Made by a program: the position numbers and the translations under genes. From assembly GCF_900142135.1 (NCBI RefSeq), contig NZ_FQZU01000013.1, positions 1 to 64,000 on the forward strand: a stretch of 64,000 nt of DNA, in the 5' to 3' direction. Shown piece by piece: positions 17,283-25,990 of the stretch (position 1 is the first letter of the stretch; each line of letters opens with the position of its first letter). The stretch is from Desulfatibacillum alkenivorans DSM 16219. GTDB lineage: Bacteria > Desulfobacterota > Desulfobacteria > Desulfobacterales > Desulfatibacillaceae. Under the pieces are notes generated by a model, which worked only from the letters and a program-made list of their open reading frames with translations, was not told the DNA's origin and made no database searches.

Positions 17283-18245
17283 CTAAAAATCCAGATGAAA
17301 AAACCTGGCGTCCTTGCCTTTTAAGATGGCCTTAACCCGGCGGTTTTTTGAATGTTCCAGCAATCGAGGATATTCCCTGGTTTTTGTAAAGCAAAATTTT
17401 TCGGGCAGCGTGGTGTACACCGACCTGGGCGGCTTCCGGCCGCTTTGCCTCTTGATTTTGCAGCCGGTCTCAAAGGAATGATAGAAAATCCGGTTGATGC
17501 CGATTTCCTCCTTTAAAAACCAGACCGCGGCGGAAAGCATGGCTTCATCCCAGATTTTCATATGAGGCTTCAAAACCTGCTCGACGTATTTTAACAGCCC
17601 CTTGGGTGTATAGCCCCAGTCTTCAAAAAACTCCTGATCGGAGATTTCGTTGCTTACGGCCTCTTCAGCAAATAATGCAGCGAAGGTTTTCTCCCACAAG
17701 GCGTTTTTGATCCAGTCGCATTGAACCTCCTCTATCAAGGCTTCATCCGTGTCAAAATCCAGGTCTATCCTGGCCCAGGCCAGGGTTTTAAATCCCTCTT
17801 CCGCGTTGGGATGCTCTTTGAACACAAAGATATTTTCTTCACTTGGATGGAAAGTTTTCCGGAACGGCGTGTTGTGCTTGCCTGAAAAATTCAACTGCAA
17901 TACAAGATTGGCCCCCGGCCGGGATGTCTGGTAATACGGCCGGCTCCATTTGGCGTCCCCAACCCATTTTCCCAAAGTCAGCAGATAGCACTCGGGCATG
18001 GCGGGCCAGAGCGAATCCAGGGCGCCTTTGGTCAGTATGCCGGAGCCTGCGCCTTTAAGAGCGTTTTTTACCATGGGCTTATTCAACAGCTTGCCCAGGC
18101 GGCTTTTTTTGATTTCCTGAACCCGCTTGCCGTCCCCCACATAGTAGGAAAGCATCATCAAGGCGTACCGGTCCCTGAAGTAATAAAACGGCGTTTTTCC
18201 CTTGGGAAGGCAGTCTATGATTTCGTTCACTGTTTCTTCTTTCAT
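17283..18245 (-). CDS. Conserved-looking hypothetical protein, 320 aa
   Basis: Family not recognised. The 320-residue product has no signal peptide or clear membrane segment. It is rich in aromatic residues, with a basic C-terminus (KRQSGRKPPRSVYTTLPEKF, then SKNRRVKAILKGKDARFF). The C-terminal half includes the acidic stretch IDLDFDTDEALIEEVQCDW. GAGGAG lies upstream of the ATG at 18245. Codon use matches the neighbours, so it is probably a real chromosomal gene. No function is proposed. Confidence 0.6.
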   Translation of the reverse strand: MKEETVNEIIDCLPKGKTPFYYFRDRYALMMLSYYVGDGKRVQEIKKSRLGKLLNKPMVKNALKGAGSGILTKGALDSLWPAMPECYLLTLGKWVGDAKWSRPYYQTSRPGANLVLQLNFSGKHNTPFRKTFHPSEENIFVFKEHPNAEEGFKTLAWARIDLDFDTDEALIEEVQCDWIKNALWEKTFAALFAEEAVSNEISDQEFFEDWGYTPKGLLKYVEQVLKPHMKIWDEAMLSAAVWFLKEEIGINRIFYHSFETGCKIKRQSGRKPPRSVYTTLPEKFCFTKTREYPRLLEHSKNRRVKAILKGKDARFFHLDF

Positions 18246-18411
18246 GGAATTTTTTTTCTCCTCACAGGGAAGGGAGAAAACGCGGAAAAGGCCGGCATCC
18301 CGGCGCTTAGGCGAAAATCCGCCCAGGCCGGTCTTTTCCGCGCAACCGTTGCGTCCTCTATTTGCGCTTTCGCAAAAAGGGGTTGGGCGCGGCTGTTTTC
18401 AACCCTTTTCC

Positions 18412-18652
18412 CTAAAAGTAGTGGTCCCTCAGCGATCCATCGTACCGCTTGGTTTTCATGCAGCAGTTCTTGAATCGTCTGGCGGATCCGCAGGGGCAGG
18501 GGTCGTTCCTGCCGAGTTTTTCTTCAAGCTCTTTGTCCCCGTGAACGATGCGCAGACCGCGTTTTACCCTTGTCTCGGAAGGGTATCCCTTGCGGCGCTT
18601 GTTCGTAGGTTCAAAACCTTGCCTGCTCGTTGAGTGGATGTTTTCTGGACAT
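18412..18652 (-). pseudogene. SEC-C motif small protein, frameshifted
   Basis: A strong ribosome site (AAAGGAGGT) and ATG at 18652 begin [11 protein letters not shown], but the frame ends in TGA after 13 codons. Shifting by one base at the run near 18613-18620 restores [20 protein letters not shown], then [20 protein letters not shown] and [13 protein letters not shown] to the TAG at 18412. [10 protein letters not shown]...CC is the zinc-binding SEC-C motif. The total length is 241 bases, one more than a multiple of three. It is either a recent frameshift or a sequencing indel in a homopolymer. Confidence 0.75.
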
Positions 18653-19014
18653 GATGCACCTCCTTTGGGCTAGGGCGGCGCACGGCGGAAACCGGGCGCA
18701 AATCGCCTGTTAGACTCAGCATGACGCCTGTCGCATTGGCAGGATTCAAATGAGCCGGGCCCTCCGGCCGGTGTCGTTGTTTAGGGAACCGGACGGAGGT
18801 TGATTATCCAGCGGGATGGAATGGGATAAAACACGGGCAACCTCCTTTCCGTCCTTTGAGAGGAGCGGGGCGATAAGATTTCGGCTTGTTTGCCTTTCAG
18901 GAGCCGTCCTCTAACATGGCCCTTTCGCCATTGCAACAAATTAATCAAGAAAAAATGGCAAAATTATGCAAATGGCCCGACGCATCCCCTAAGAAAGGCC
19001 GTAAAAAGCGGCAA
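18653..19014. other. Intergenic region
   Basis: About 360 bases with no supported gene. A 25-codon frame beginning MAKLCKWPDASP near 18955 was seen but has no ribosome site of note and no recognisable domain. The rest is GC-rich spacer. Confidence 0.35.
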
Positions 19015-19015
19015 A

Positions 19016-19046
19016 AAAGGGGCCGCCTCTAAAGGCTGGCCCCTTT
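19016..19046. terminator. Terminator downstream of the BCCT transporter
   Basis: AAAGGGGCC (19016-19024) and GGCCCCTTT (19038-19046) form a perfect 9-bp stem. On the minus strand it lies about 70 bases after the transporter stop, and the flanking A-run upstream becomes a U-run in that transcript. Confidence 0.6.
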
Positions 19047-19116
19047 ATGCTTGCTCTGGCGGCCGCTCGGCAAAGAATATTTTCTCATGCAGAGCCGGAC
19101 GGATTTCTTAGGACTC

Positions 19117-20880
19117 TTAGATCGGGATTTCGATCTTGTGGGTTTCCGGCTTCATCTTACCGATGATCGTGGCGTGATAGTGCTCCTCTTTCAGCCCCCG
19201 GTACAAGCTGTAGCACATGACCAGCAAAACAATGGTGAAAGGCAGCCCCGTTGCAATGGAAGCGCTCTGAAGCGCGACCAGGCCGCCCCCCATGAGCAGC
19301 ACCGCGGCGCAAACCCCTTCCATGACGCCCCAGAAAATACGTTGAGGGACCGGAGAGTCGAGCTTTCCGCCGGACGTGAGGTGATCGACCACCAGAGACC
19401 CGGAATCCGACGACGTGACAAAGAAGATCACCACCAAAAGAATTCCAATGAATGAAGTGACTTGAGTAAAAGGGAAACTTTCCAGCATGACGAAAAGCGC
19501 GGTGGAAACATCCTTGTTAACCGCGGAGGCGATATCAGCGACTTCCGTTAGCTGCAGCCAAAGGGCCGAGCCTCCGAAGGTGGACATCCATAAAAAAGAC
19601 AGCACCGTGGGAAACAGCATGACCCCGACGATGAACTCCCGGATGGTGCGGCCCTTGCTGACCCGAGCGATAAACATCCCTACAAAGGGCGACCAGGATA
19701 TCCACCATCCCCAATAAAAAATGGTCCATGGATTTTGCCAGTTGCTGCCTTCCGCCCCCAGATAGGCTTCCACCCAAAAGCTCAAACGGGGCAGATTCTG
19801 GATGTAAAACCCGATATTCTGGGTAAAGGCCTTAAGGATGTATACGGTGGGCCCCACCAGCAGCAAAAACACCATAAAAACGGCTGCTGTAACCATATTG
19901 GCCGAGCTCAAAAACTTGACGCCCTTGTCCAGGCCCGTGATGATCGAAAGTACGGCGAAAAAAGTGATCACCGCAATGAGCGTTACGGCGAATCCCGTTG
20001 TGGTGGGAAATCCGAACAGGTAATGGAGCCCGGAGGCGACCTGCTTGACCCCCAGGCCCAGCGACGTGGCCAGGCCGAAGAGGGTGGCCAGCACTGACAG
20101 GACGTCGATTAGATTGCCCCAGAATCCGTATATCTTTTCCCCCAAAATAGGATAAAAGATGGAACGAATGGTCAGGGGCAGGCCCCGGTTGTATGCAAAA
20201 AACGCCAAAGACAGGCCGACCAGGGCGTATATGCCCCAGGGGTGAATCCCCCAATGGAAGTAAGTCTGCCCTAAAGCGACCTGCGCGGCCTGGGCGGTTT
20301 TGGGCGCCGCCTTGAACATGGGGGAGGGATCCATGTAATGAAAAATAGGTTCGGCGACGCTCCAGAACATCAGGCCGATCCCCATGCCGGCGCTGATGAG
20401 CATGGCGTACCAACTGAAGGTGCTGAATTCCGGCAGGGCGTCAGGCCCGCCGATGCGTATGTTGCCGAAACGGCTGGCGGCGATCAGGGCCATGACGATG
20501 ACAAAAAAATTAGCGGACAGAATATAGAGCCAGCCGAAGCTGTTTCCGATGCCATCAAGCAATCTTTGGAAAAAAACGGCGCTCTGCTCCCCGAATACCA
20601 GGGTCAACACGATGAAAATCAACAGCAGCACGCCCGCTCCCATGGAAACCTGGGGGTGCAGGTCAAACCCGAAGCCTGTCCAGTTGTTTTCTCCCGGCCG
20701 GTGTCCGGAAGACTCATCGTAATAGCTGGACGTGGGAATGATCTGTAGGCCTAAAAAAGTCCTGCGTTGATGAATGGCCTTTTTCTTCTCCCGCTCCCAA
20801 TGGGAACGGGCCATTTCAATGGCCTTTTGTTCGTAGGAAAGCTCTATGGGATCTTCCATAGACTCCGTGTGCGTGTCCAT
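19117..20880 (-). CDS. BCCT-family betaine/carnitine/choline transporter
   Basis: A 587-residue inner-membrane transporter with about 12 hydrophobic segments. The family signature WTIFYWGWWISWSPFVGMF, followed by ARVSKGRTIREF, lies in the middle, with the preceding Gly-rich GMGIGLMFWSVAEP helix 3 motif. Transport of glycine betaine or another quaternary amine, coupled to Na+ or H+, is expected for osmoprotection or as a methyl-group source. The charged N-terminal tail of about 60 residues is longer than usual and may be regulatory. AAAAGGA precedes the ATG. Confidence 0.9.
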   Translation of the reverse strand: MDTHTESMEDPIELSYEQKAIEMARSHWEREKKKAIHQRRTFLGLQIIPTSSYYDESSGHRPGENNWTGFGFDLHPQVSMGAGVLLLIFIVLTLVFGEQSAVFFQRLLDGIGNSFGWLYILSANFFVIVMALIAASRFGNIRIGGPDALPEFSTFSWYAMLISAGMGIGLMFWSVAEPIFHYMDPSPMFKAAPKTAQAAQVALGQTYFHWGIHPWGIYALVGLSLAFFAYNRGLPLTIRSIFYPILGEKIYGFWGNLIDVLSVLATLFGLATSLGLGVKQVASGLHYLFGFPTTTGFAVTLIAVITFFAVLSIITGLDKGVKFLSSANMVTAAVFMVFLLLVGPTVYILKAFTQNIGFYIQNLPRLSFWVEAYLGAEGSNWQNPWTIFYWGWWISWSPFVGMFIARVSKGRTIREFIVGVMLFPTVLSFLWMSTFGGSALWLQLTEVADIASAVNKDVSTALFVMLESFPFTQVTSFIGILLVVIFFVTSSDSGSLVVDHLTSGGKLDSPVPQRIFWGVMEGVCAAVLLMGGGLVALQSASIATGLPFTIVLLVMCYSLYRGLKEEHYHATIIGKMKPETHKIEIPI

Positions 20881-21760
20881 AACAAATCCTTTTCGGCTTT
20901 AGGGCACGGACGCCATGGCGCGTATTGACGAGTGGGTCCTTTGATTCCTCTCCCTGTGGACGCCGCCTCAACAGTTCATGCAAACAGAAGAACTGAATTG
21001 GGCGGTTCATTTGAATAAACCGTGGGGAGCATGGCATCCGACGCCCGGATTGCTGTATCGTGTACGCGCGATTATTCATTATATGGTATACGATATGAGC
21101 CAGGAACGCAATCCCGACGGGTTTTCATAACGCTTTGAAATAATATAATCTTCCGTTATTATGCAACATTTTGATCCTAAAAAAGTAGCCTTTTTTTTTT
21201 GAAGGGAACGGTTTTGCTCGCTATAGGCCAATACCTTCTTGAGTGCGCCCCGGCGGTCGGGTCCATGGTGCTTTTGCAGCCTGCCCGGCCGCGTCAATAA
21301 GATGTTCCAATGTATTGTTGAAATGGGCCAAAGCCCTGAAAATGCGGGATTTCAACCTCCCGATAGGGGCGTCGCCTTATAATGGCAGATAGGCGGGAAG
21401 AGCTTCACATGGACAACAAGCGGAAGGATTGGCATTGATTTGCCAATCCCCTGAAAAAAAGTGAAAATTTCGCTAAACGAAAAAGGGGCCATGGGCGGGA
21501 GTCGAACTTCGCGCGAACGCATGGTCATCGGGCTTTAAAAAATGAGGAATATAGACGAGTTTCTGAGCTTCAACGAAAGAGGTGCGCCGCCCAATGCTTG
21601 CGAAGTGACCAAAAACGGGTTTTCATTATATTGTTTTGCTTATTGGAATATGATAGCTCATAAAATCCCAACCAGTTTAGCAGTGTTGCGGAGAAGCCAG
21701 GAATCTCAAACGCGGCCTAATCTTACTGAATCTGGGATAAAAAAGGGGGATGGTTGATTT
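20881..21760. other. Long intergenic region, mostly featureless
   Basis: About 880 bases without a supported gene. It holds an AT-rich zone near 21060-21190 with a T10 run, and a minus-strand stretch at 21484-21516 reading GTTCGACTCCCGCC that resembles the T-loop of a tRNA or tmRNA 3' end but lacks a pairing stem. The 71-codon frame at 21542-21757 has no domain and no convincing ribosome site. Confidence 0.4.
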
Positions 21761-23053
21761 ATGGATCTGGACTGGGCGACATTTCAAAAAATCCTGTACG
21801 CGCTGGGAATAGGCATTTTAATTGGACTGGAACGGAGCCTGGCGCCTTCGTCCAGGGACTGCGAAAAGCCAACGGAGGAAGAAGGCCTGCCCAACACCCT
21901 CCTGGGCGTGCGCACCTTTTCCATCCTCTCTCTGGGCGGGTTCGCCGCAGCCCTTCTGGGCAATGAATACTCCTTTGCCGCGCCGGTCATCCTGGCCGGT
22001 CTCATCCTTTTCCTGGCCTTGAAATACGTCCTGGACCGGGATCCGGACCCGGGCATCACCACGGAAATCGCCGGAGTGGTCTGCGCGGCCCTTGGGGCGC
22101 TATGCTATCATCAAGCCCACTCGGCCGTGGCGCTGGCCCTGATAATCACCATCCTCCTGGCTCTGAAAGGCAACATGCCCAAGCTGCTGGGGAAGCTCAA
22201 GCGCATCGAATTCACGGATACGCTCAAGTTCCTGGTCATCATCCTCATCCTTCTCCCCCTCATTCCCAACCGCACCATCGGGCCTTATGATGTTTTTAAT
22301 CCTTACAAGGTGACATTTCTGGTGATCCTGATCTCGGGCATCAGCTTTGTGGGGTATTTCTGCACCAAGTTTCTCGGGGCCCAGCGGGGATTGGGAATAA
22401 CGGGGCTGTTCGGAGGGCTCACCTCTTCCACGGCGGTGACGGCCTCCATGGCGGCCCAGGCCAAGGGCGCCCCGGCTTTAAGGAAAGCCTGCGCCATGGC
22501 CACGGTCATTGCCAATGCCACCATGTTCGCACGAGTCTTAATGGTGGTCTTCATCCTGGATCGCGCCCTGACCCGGGAACTGGTCTGGTCCATTGGCGCC
22601 ATGATGACCGGGGCCTTTTTCGCCTCCATCATCCTGTGGCGCGGCGCCCGTGACCAGGGGGCCGCAGGCAAACACACTGAGGCTGATGACCTGGCCCTTT
22701 CCAACCCCTTTTCCATCGGGCCGGCTCTCAAGTTCGCCCTGGTTTTCGTGGGAATCCTCTTTGCGGCCAAGATCGCCCAGAACGCCCTGGGTGACCAGGG
22801 CCTGTACCTGGCCTCCCTGGTGAGCGGCCTGGCGGACGTGGACCCCATTACCCTTTCCATCGTGGAGCAGACGAAAAGCCTCGCCCTCGACCGTCACGTG
22901 GGAGCCATCGGCATAACCATTGCCGTGGTCTCCAACAGCGTAGTCAAGAGCGGCATCGCCGTTTACTCCGGGGGCTGGAAATTCGGCTCCCTGGTGGGCG
23001 GCGTCCTTCTTTCGGTCACCCTTCTCGGCCTGCTGGTCCTTTTGGTTCTTTAG
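21761..23053 (+). CDS. MgtC/SapB-family and DUF4010 membrane protein
   Basis: A 430-residue polytopic protein with about 12-13 membrane segments. The N-terminal 150 residues match MgtC/SapB (ALGIGILIGLERS, the conserved GxxxGxER core, and LGVRTFSILSLGGFAAAL). The C-terminal half matches DUF4010 (GITGLFGGLTSSTAVTASMA, SGLADVDPITLSI). The substrate is not established for this two-domain type; MgtC proteins affect magnesium and membrane-potential homeostasis. GGGGGA lies upstream of the ATG. Confidence 0.82.
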   Translation: MDLDWATFQKILYALGIGILIGLERSLAPSSRDCEKPTEEEGLPNTLLGVRTFSILSLGGFAAALLGNEYSFAAPVILAGLILFLALKYVLDRDPDPGITTEIAGVVCAALGALCYHQAHSAVALALIITILLALKGNMPKLLGKLKRIEFTDTLKFLVIILILLPLIPNRTIGPYDVFNPYKVTFLVILISGISFVGYFCTKFLGAQRGLGITGLFGGLTSSTAVTASMAAQAKGAPALRKACAMATVIANATMFARVLMVVFILDRALTRELVWSIGAMMTGAFFASIILWRGARDQGAAGKHTEADDLALSNPFSIGPALKFALVFVGILFAAKIAQNALGDQGLYLASLVSGLADVDPITLSIVEQTKSLALDRHVGAIGITIAVVSNSVVKSGIAVYSGGWKFGSLVGGVLLSVTLLGLLVLLVL

Positions 23054-23390
23054 GACCGTAAATCCGATTCGCTGCTTAGCCTTTAATGCTTCTATGCGAT
23101 GCTATCTATCTGTTTTCACGGCGTTATTATCGGCATCCCATGCCTATATTTGTTGCTATTGTATTGTTAACAACGGGATTTGCGGATCATATTTATTCCT
23201 TTTTTTCAAAATCAGGATGAAACAAAAGAAAAAATATTTTTCTGTTATTTTTGAAGGCAGAGTGCCGGTTTGACGATTTGGCCAGTTACACAGTTTGTTT
23301 GACAGAGCCGAAAATGGCCCCACTTTGTTAGTACACGGCTGATGTACAACGATTGGGGACCGCTTCTGTCCAGTAAAGGATAAATAAACA
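23054..23390. other. Intergenic region upstream of the EamA gene
   Basis: About 335 bases, AT-rich in 23150-23240. No gene, hairpin or clear promoter was identified. Confidence 0.4.
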
Positions 23391-24284
23391 TTGAACAGAA
23401 TAAAAACATTTTCACTGCTTGCACTTATAACCATTTCCGAAGCAACCATCGGGGTGTTCGTAAAGCTCACCGATGGCATGATCCCCATTCAAACATTGAA
23501 CTTCTACGCCTTGGCATGTGCCGCCCTGTTTCTTCTCGTGGGCATGTCGTTACTGAACAGGAAGCCACTGGATTTCCCTTCTGACAACATCAAAGACACC
23601 GTCATTATCGGGATTCTCATCGCTGGTCAGAGCGGGTTGTTCAACTATGCAATGACCCTGGTACCCATTGCCAACGCTGTCATATTCTGGAGCGTGGCCC
23701 CTTTCTTCACCTTTATTTTTTCATGGCTGTTTCTCAAGGAGAAGGTGAAGAAAAACTACATTATAATATTTACAATTGCCCTCACCGGCATCTTCATCGC
23801 AAAGCCCCTAAAGGAGGGGTACATGTTCGGCAACCTTGTGGCCTTAAGCGTAGGCGCCATTTACGGCGCCATGGTCACTTATATGCGCCACGAGGGAAAA
23901 ACCGAGACTGATAACGACATCGCCTGGTCGCTGCTGGTTGCCGCCCTTATTTTCGCCCCCTCCATTGCCTGGGTGGGACCAGGCCAAGTTGGAGCTTGTA
24001 TCCATTACGCGGCACTGGGTGTTGACCTGCCGGTAGTACTATGGGCACTCTGCCTTGGTATCATTTCCATGGGCTTTGCCTATTTTGGCATCTCCATCGT
24101 GCTGCGCACGCTGAGCGCCAACGTATACTCGCTGGTGGACATAATCACCTCACCGGTGATTGCGTCCACACTTGGTTTTCTCATATTCAACGAGGTACCT
24201 TCCTCCAACATGATCTATGGCGGGCTGATGCTGCTGGGTGCGGGTTTTTGGCTCAGCATGGAGATGTCCCGCGCTGATTCCTAA
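23391..24284 (+). CDS. EamA/DMT-family transporter
   Basis: A 297-residue membrane protein with ten predicted segments in two EamA repeats. The first repeat contains TLVPIANAVIFWSVAPFFTF and FLKEKVKKNYI; the second contains VLRTLSANVYSLVDIITSPV and GFLIFNEV. The TTG at 23391 is the likely start, with AAAGGA 10 bases upstream. Drug/metabolite transporters of this type export amino acids or other small metabolites; specificity is not predictable. Codon use is slightly less GC-biased than upstream genes. Confidence 0.8.
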   Translation: MNRIKTFSLLALITISEATIGVFVKLTDGMIPIQTLNFYALACAALFLLVGMSLLNRKPLDFPSDNIKDTVIIGILIAGQSGLFNYAMTLVPIANAVIFWSVAPFFTFIFSWLFLKEKVKKNYIIIFTIALTGIFIAKPLKEGYMFGNLVALSVGAIYGAMVTYMRHEGKTETDNDIAWSLLVAALIFAPSIAWVGPGQVGACIHYAALGVDLPVVLWALCLGIISMGFAYFGISIVLRTLSANVYSLVDIITSPVIASTLGFLIFNEVPSSNMIYGGLMLLGAGFWLSMEMSRADS

Positions 24285-24769
24285 AAAAAAATAAGCAAAC
24301 ACCTTTTAAACCTGAATTATGCGGCAATCATCTTTTAAAATCCCCTCGTAGACCAGTTCTCCCGCCTTCAAACACGCCTACACCCCATTTTCCCCAAGTA
24401 CCCGCCAAAAGGCCATTTCCACAGATTGGGAGCCTCTGCGTGGGCCGCGCCGCCCGGTTTGGATTGTCTGAAATAGGGCCATGAGCATAACAAGTGCGAA
24501 CCTGATCCACCACGGATAAACCGTTGATGGGCGCCCGACAATGTAGTATTTACAGCCCCTTTACGATTGTGATATTTTTATAAAATCACTCATTCAATTC
24601 CTCCTTCTGATCACTAGCAGAGGAACCAGTTCGATCATCAGGGGGGTATTTCAACTTCTGTAAATCACTCACCTAACAGCATAGCAAAGCTGGGACTCAC
24701 CAGCGGAAATGGCGGATTAAGAGTTGTATTCAATTTTTGCATTGGTGAAATCCAGGAAGGCGCCAAACC
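24285..24769. other. Intergenic region before the selenoprotein genes
   Basis: About 485 bases without a gene that can be supported in any frame, including with UGA read as selenocysteine. Lower GC from 24540 to 24740 is compatible with a promoter, but no clear -35/-10 pair was seen. Confidence 0.35.
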
Positions 24770-25330
24770 ATGAATACATTCACGAAGAACAACCAAGAGC
24801 TGAATATTCAGGGCATAAGCGTGCGAAACCCTGAGGGTGCAGAGGTTGAACTTGCTTCGCTTTGGACGGACCGGCGCATACTGATTGATTTTTTGCGTCA
24901 TTTCGGATGAGTTTTTGCAAAGCAGCAGGTTGCTGCCCTCATGGAAATAAAAGACAGATTGGACGCCGCTAAAACCACCCTTGTTGTCATCGGGAGCGGA
25001 AGCCCGGAGCAGGCAAAGGGGTTTGCCAGCAAGGCAAACTTTCGGGGAGAGATCTATGTGGACCAAAAGCTTGTTTCATACAAGGCATTCGGACTTAATC
25101 GAGGCGTGGGGCGTTCACTCGGCCTGAACTCGATTATAAAGGGTTTCTCTGCCATAAAAAGGGGATTCCGACAAAGCGCCGCAGCTGGGGATCCCTGGCA
25201 ACAAGGAGGTACTTTTGTGCTTGGGCCTGGCGATCAAATACTATTTGAGTACAGGAACGAAAATGCTGGAGATCACGCTGACCTGGAGAAAGTGATTAAA
25301 GCATGTTTGACTCCTTTCAAGGGGGTATAA
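24770..25330 (+). CDS. Selenocysteine-containing peroxiredoxin-like protein (AhpC/TSA-type)
   Basis: Read through a UGA at 24908-24910, this gives 186 residues. The sequence around it is FLRHFG-U47-VFAKQQVAAL. PRXL2/AhpC-TSA_2 proteins have FLRHFGCxFCxxQ here, so Sec replaces the first Cys and Ala replaces the second (a UxxA site). Homology-like sequence continues on both sides (N-terminal domain with LASLWTDRRILIDFL; C-terminal GGTFVLGPGDQILFEYRNE). AGGAAGG precedes the ATG at 24770. A SECIS hairpin follows the UGA. Expected role: thiol- or selenol-dependent reduction of peroxides or related oxidants in the cytosol. Standard calling would start at Met58 and lose the active site. Confidence 0.85.
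24911..24936 (+). promoter_or_regulatory. Bacterial SECIS element (peroxiredoxin-like gene)
   Basis: Directly after the UGA at 24908, eleven bases lead to GCAGC (24922-24926), loop AGGTT (24927-24931) and GCTGC (24932-24936). The loop begins 17 nucleotides from the UGA, as in E. coli fdhF, and carries the AGGU motif bound by SelB. Confidence 0.8.
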
Positions 25331-25465
25331 AAGTGCAGGCAATGCCTGCCAGAAAAAAGATGGTTACGCTGGAATCAATTTGCAGATTGCAAGAGTAATC
25401 TTGCAAAGACAACTCCCAAGGGTCCTTGAAAAACAAAGCGGGTGTTCTTGATAGGAGGTTGGAAT
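25331..25465. other. Short spacer between the two selenoprotein genes
   Basis: About 135 bases separate the genes. No terminator is evident, so cotranscription is possible. The 3' end carries a perfect AGGAGG ribosome site at 25453-25458. Confidence 0.5.
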
Positions 25466-25990
25466 ATGGAAAAATTGGGTGAAAAAAAGTACTGGAGTCC
25501 TTATCTTGCCGGCGCCTGCGCCGGGCTTGTTTTGGTGCTCTCGGTTTGGTTTACCGGTAAATATTTTGGGGCATCGACGTCTTTTGTGAGATCCGTAGGT
25601 TTGCTCGAAAACGCAATCAGCCCCGAGAGAGTGAGCCAAATGGATTACTTTATTAAAACCACCCCCAAGATCGAGTGGCAGTGGATGTTTGTTTTCGGTA
25701 TATTTATTGGTTCCCTGTTAGCTTCCCGTTTGTCCGGAACTTTTAAGATGCAGGCGGTTCCTGAAATGTGGCGGAACCGCTTTGGTCCCCGCATTTCCAC
25801 GAGAGCAATTGTTGCATTCCTCGGCGGCTTAGTAGCTATGTTCGGCGCACGACTGGCTGGCGGCTGACCGTCCGGCCACGGACTGAGCGGTCTGGCTCAG
25901 CTTGCTGTCAGCGGATTCGTTGCGTTGATGTGCTTTTTCGCCGGGGGGATAGTGAGTTCCAACATCTTGTACCGTGGAGGCAAAAAATGA
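25466..25990 (+). CDS. Selenocysteine-containing YeeE/YedE-family transporter, first half
   Basis: Read through UGA at 25865-25867, the product is 174 residues with about four membrane segments. The site reads GARLAGG-U134-PSGHGLSGLAQLAVSG, where YeeE/YedE proteins have the conserved AGGCTSGHGLSG; Sec replaces the Cys. The frame then continues with a good membrane helix (GFVALMCFFAGGIV) to a TGA at 25988 that overlaps the next start as ATGA. In TsuA-type YeeE proteins such Cys residues bind thiosulfate during uptake; sulfur- or selenium-compound import is therefore likely. AGGAGG precedes the ATG. Confidence 0.87.
25868..25900 (+). promoter_or_regulatory. Bacterial SECIS element (YeeE/YedE gene)
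   Basis: After the UGA, CTGAGC (25883-25888) and GCTCAG (25895-25900) form a perfect 6-bp stem with the loop GGTCTG (25889-25894). The GGUC loop starts 21 nucleotides after the UGA, within the functional range, and closely matches the E. coli loop AGGUCU. Confidence 0.85.

Noticed and set aside
18564-18749. 61-codon minus-strand frame
   Set aside because: Reads the SEC-C gene region in a wrong frame; the SEC-C motif is in another frame.
21542-21757. 71-codon plus-strand frame
   Set aside because: No ribosome site, no recognised domain, composition like spacer.
24941-25330. A 129-aa protein starting at the Met at 24941
   Set aside because: The coding signal and family homology extend upstream through the UGA to 24770; the internal Met lacks a ribosome site and would delete the active site.
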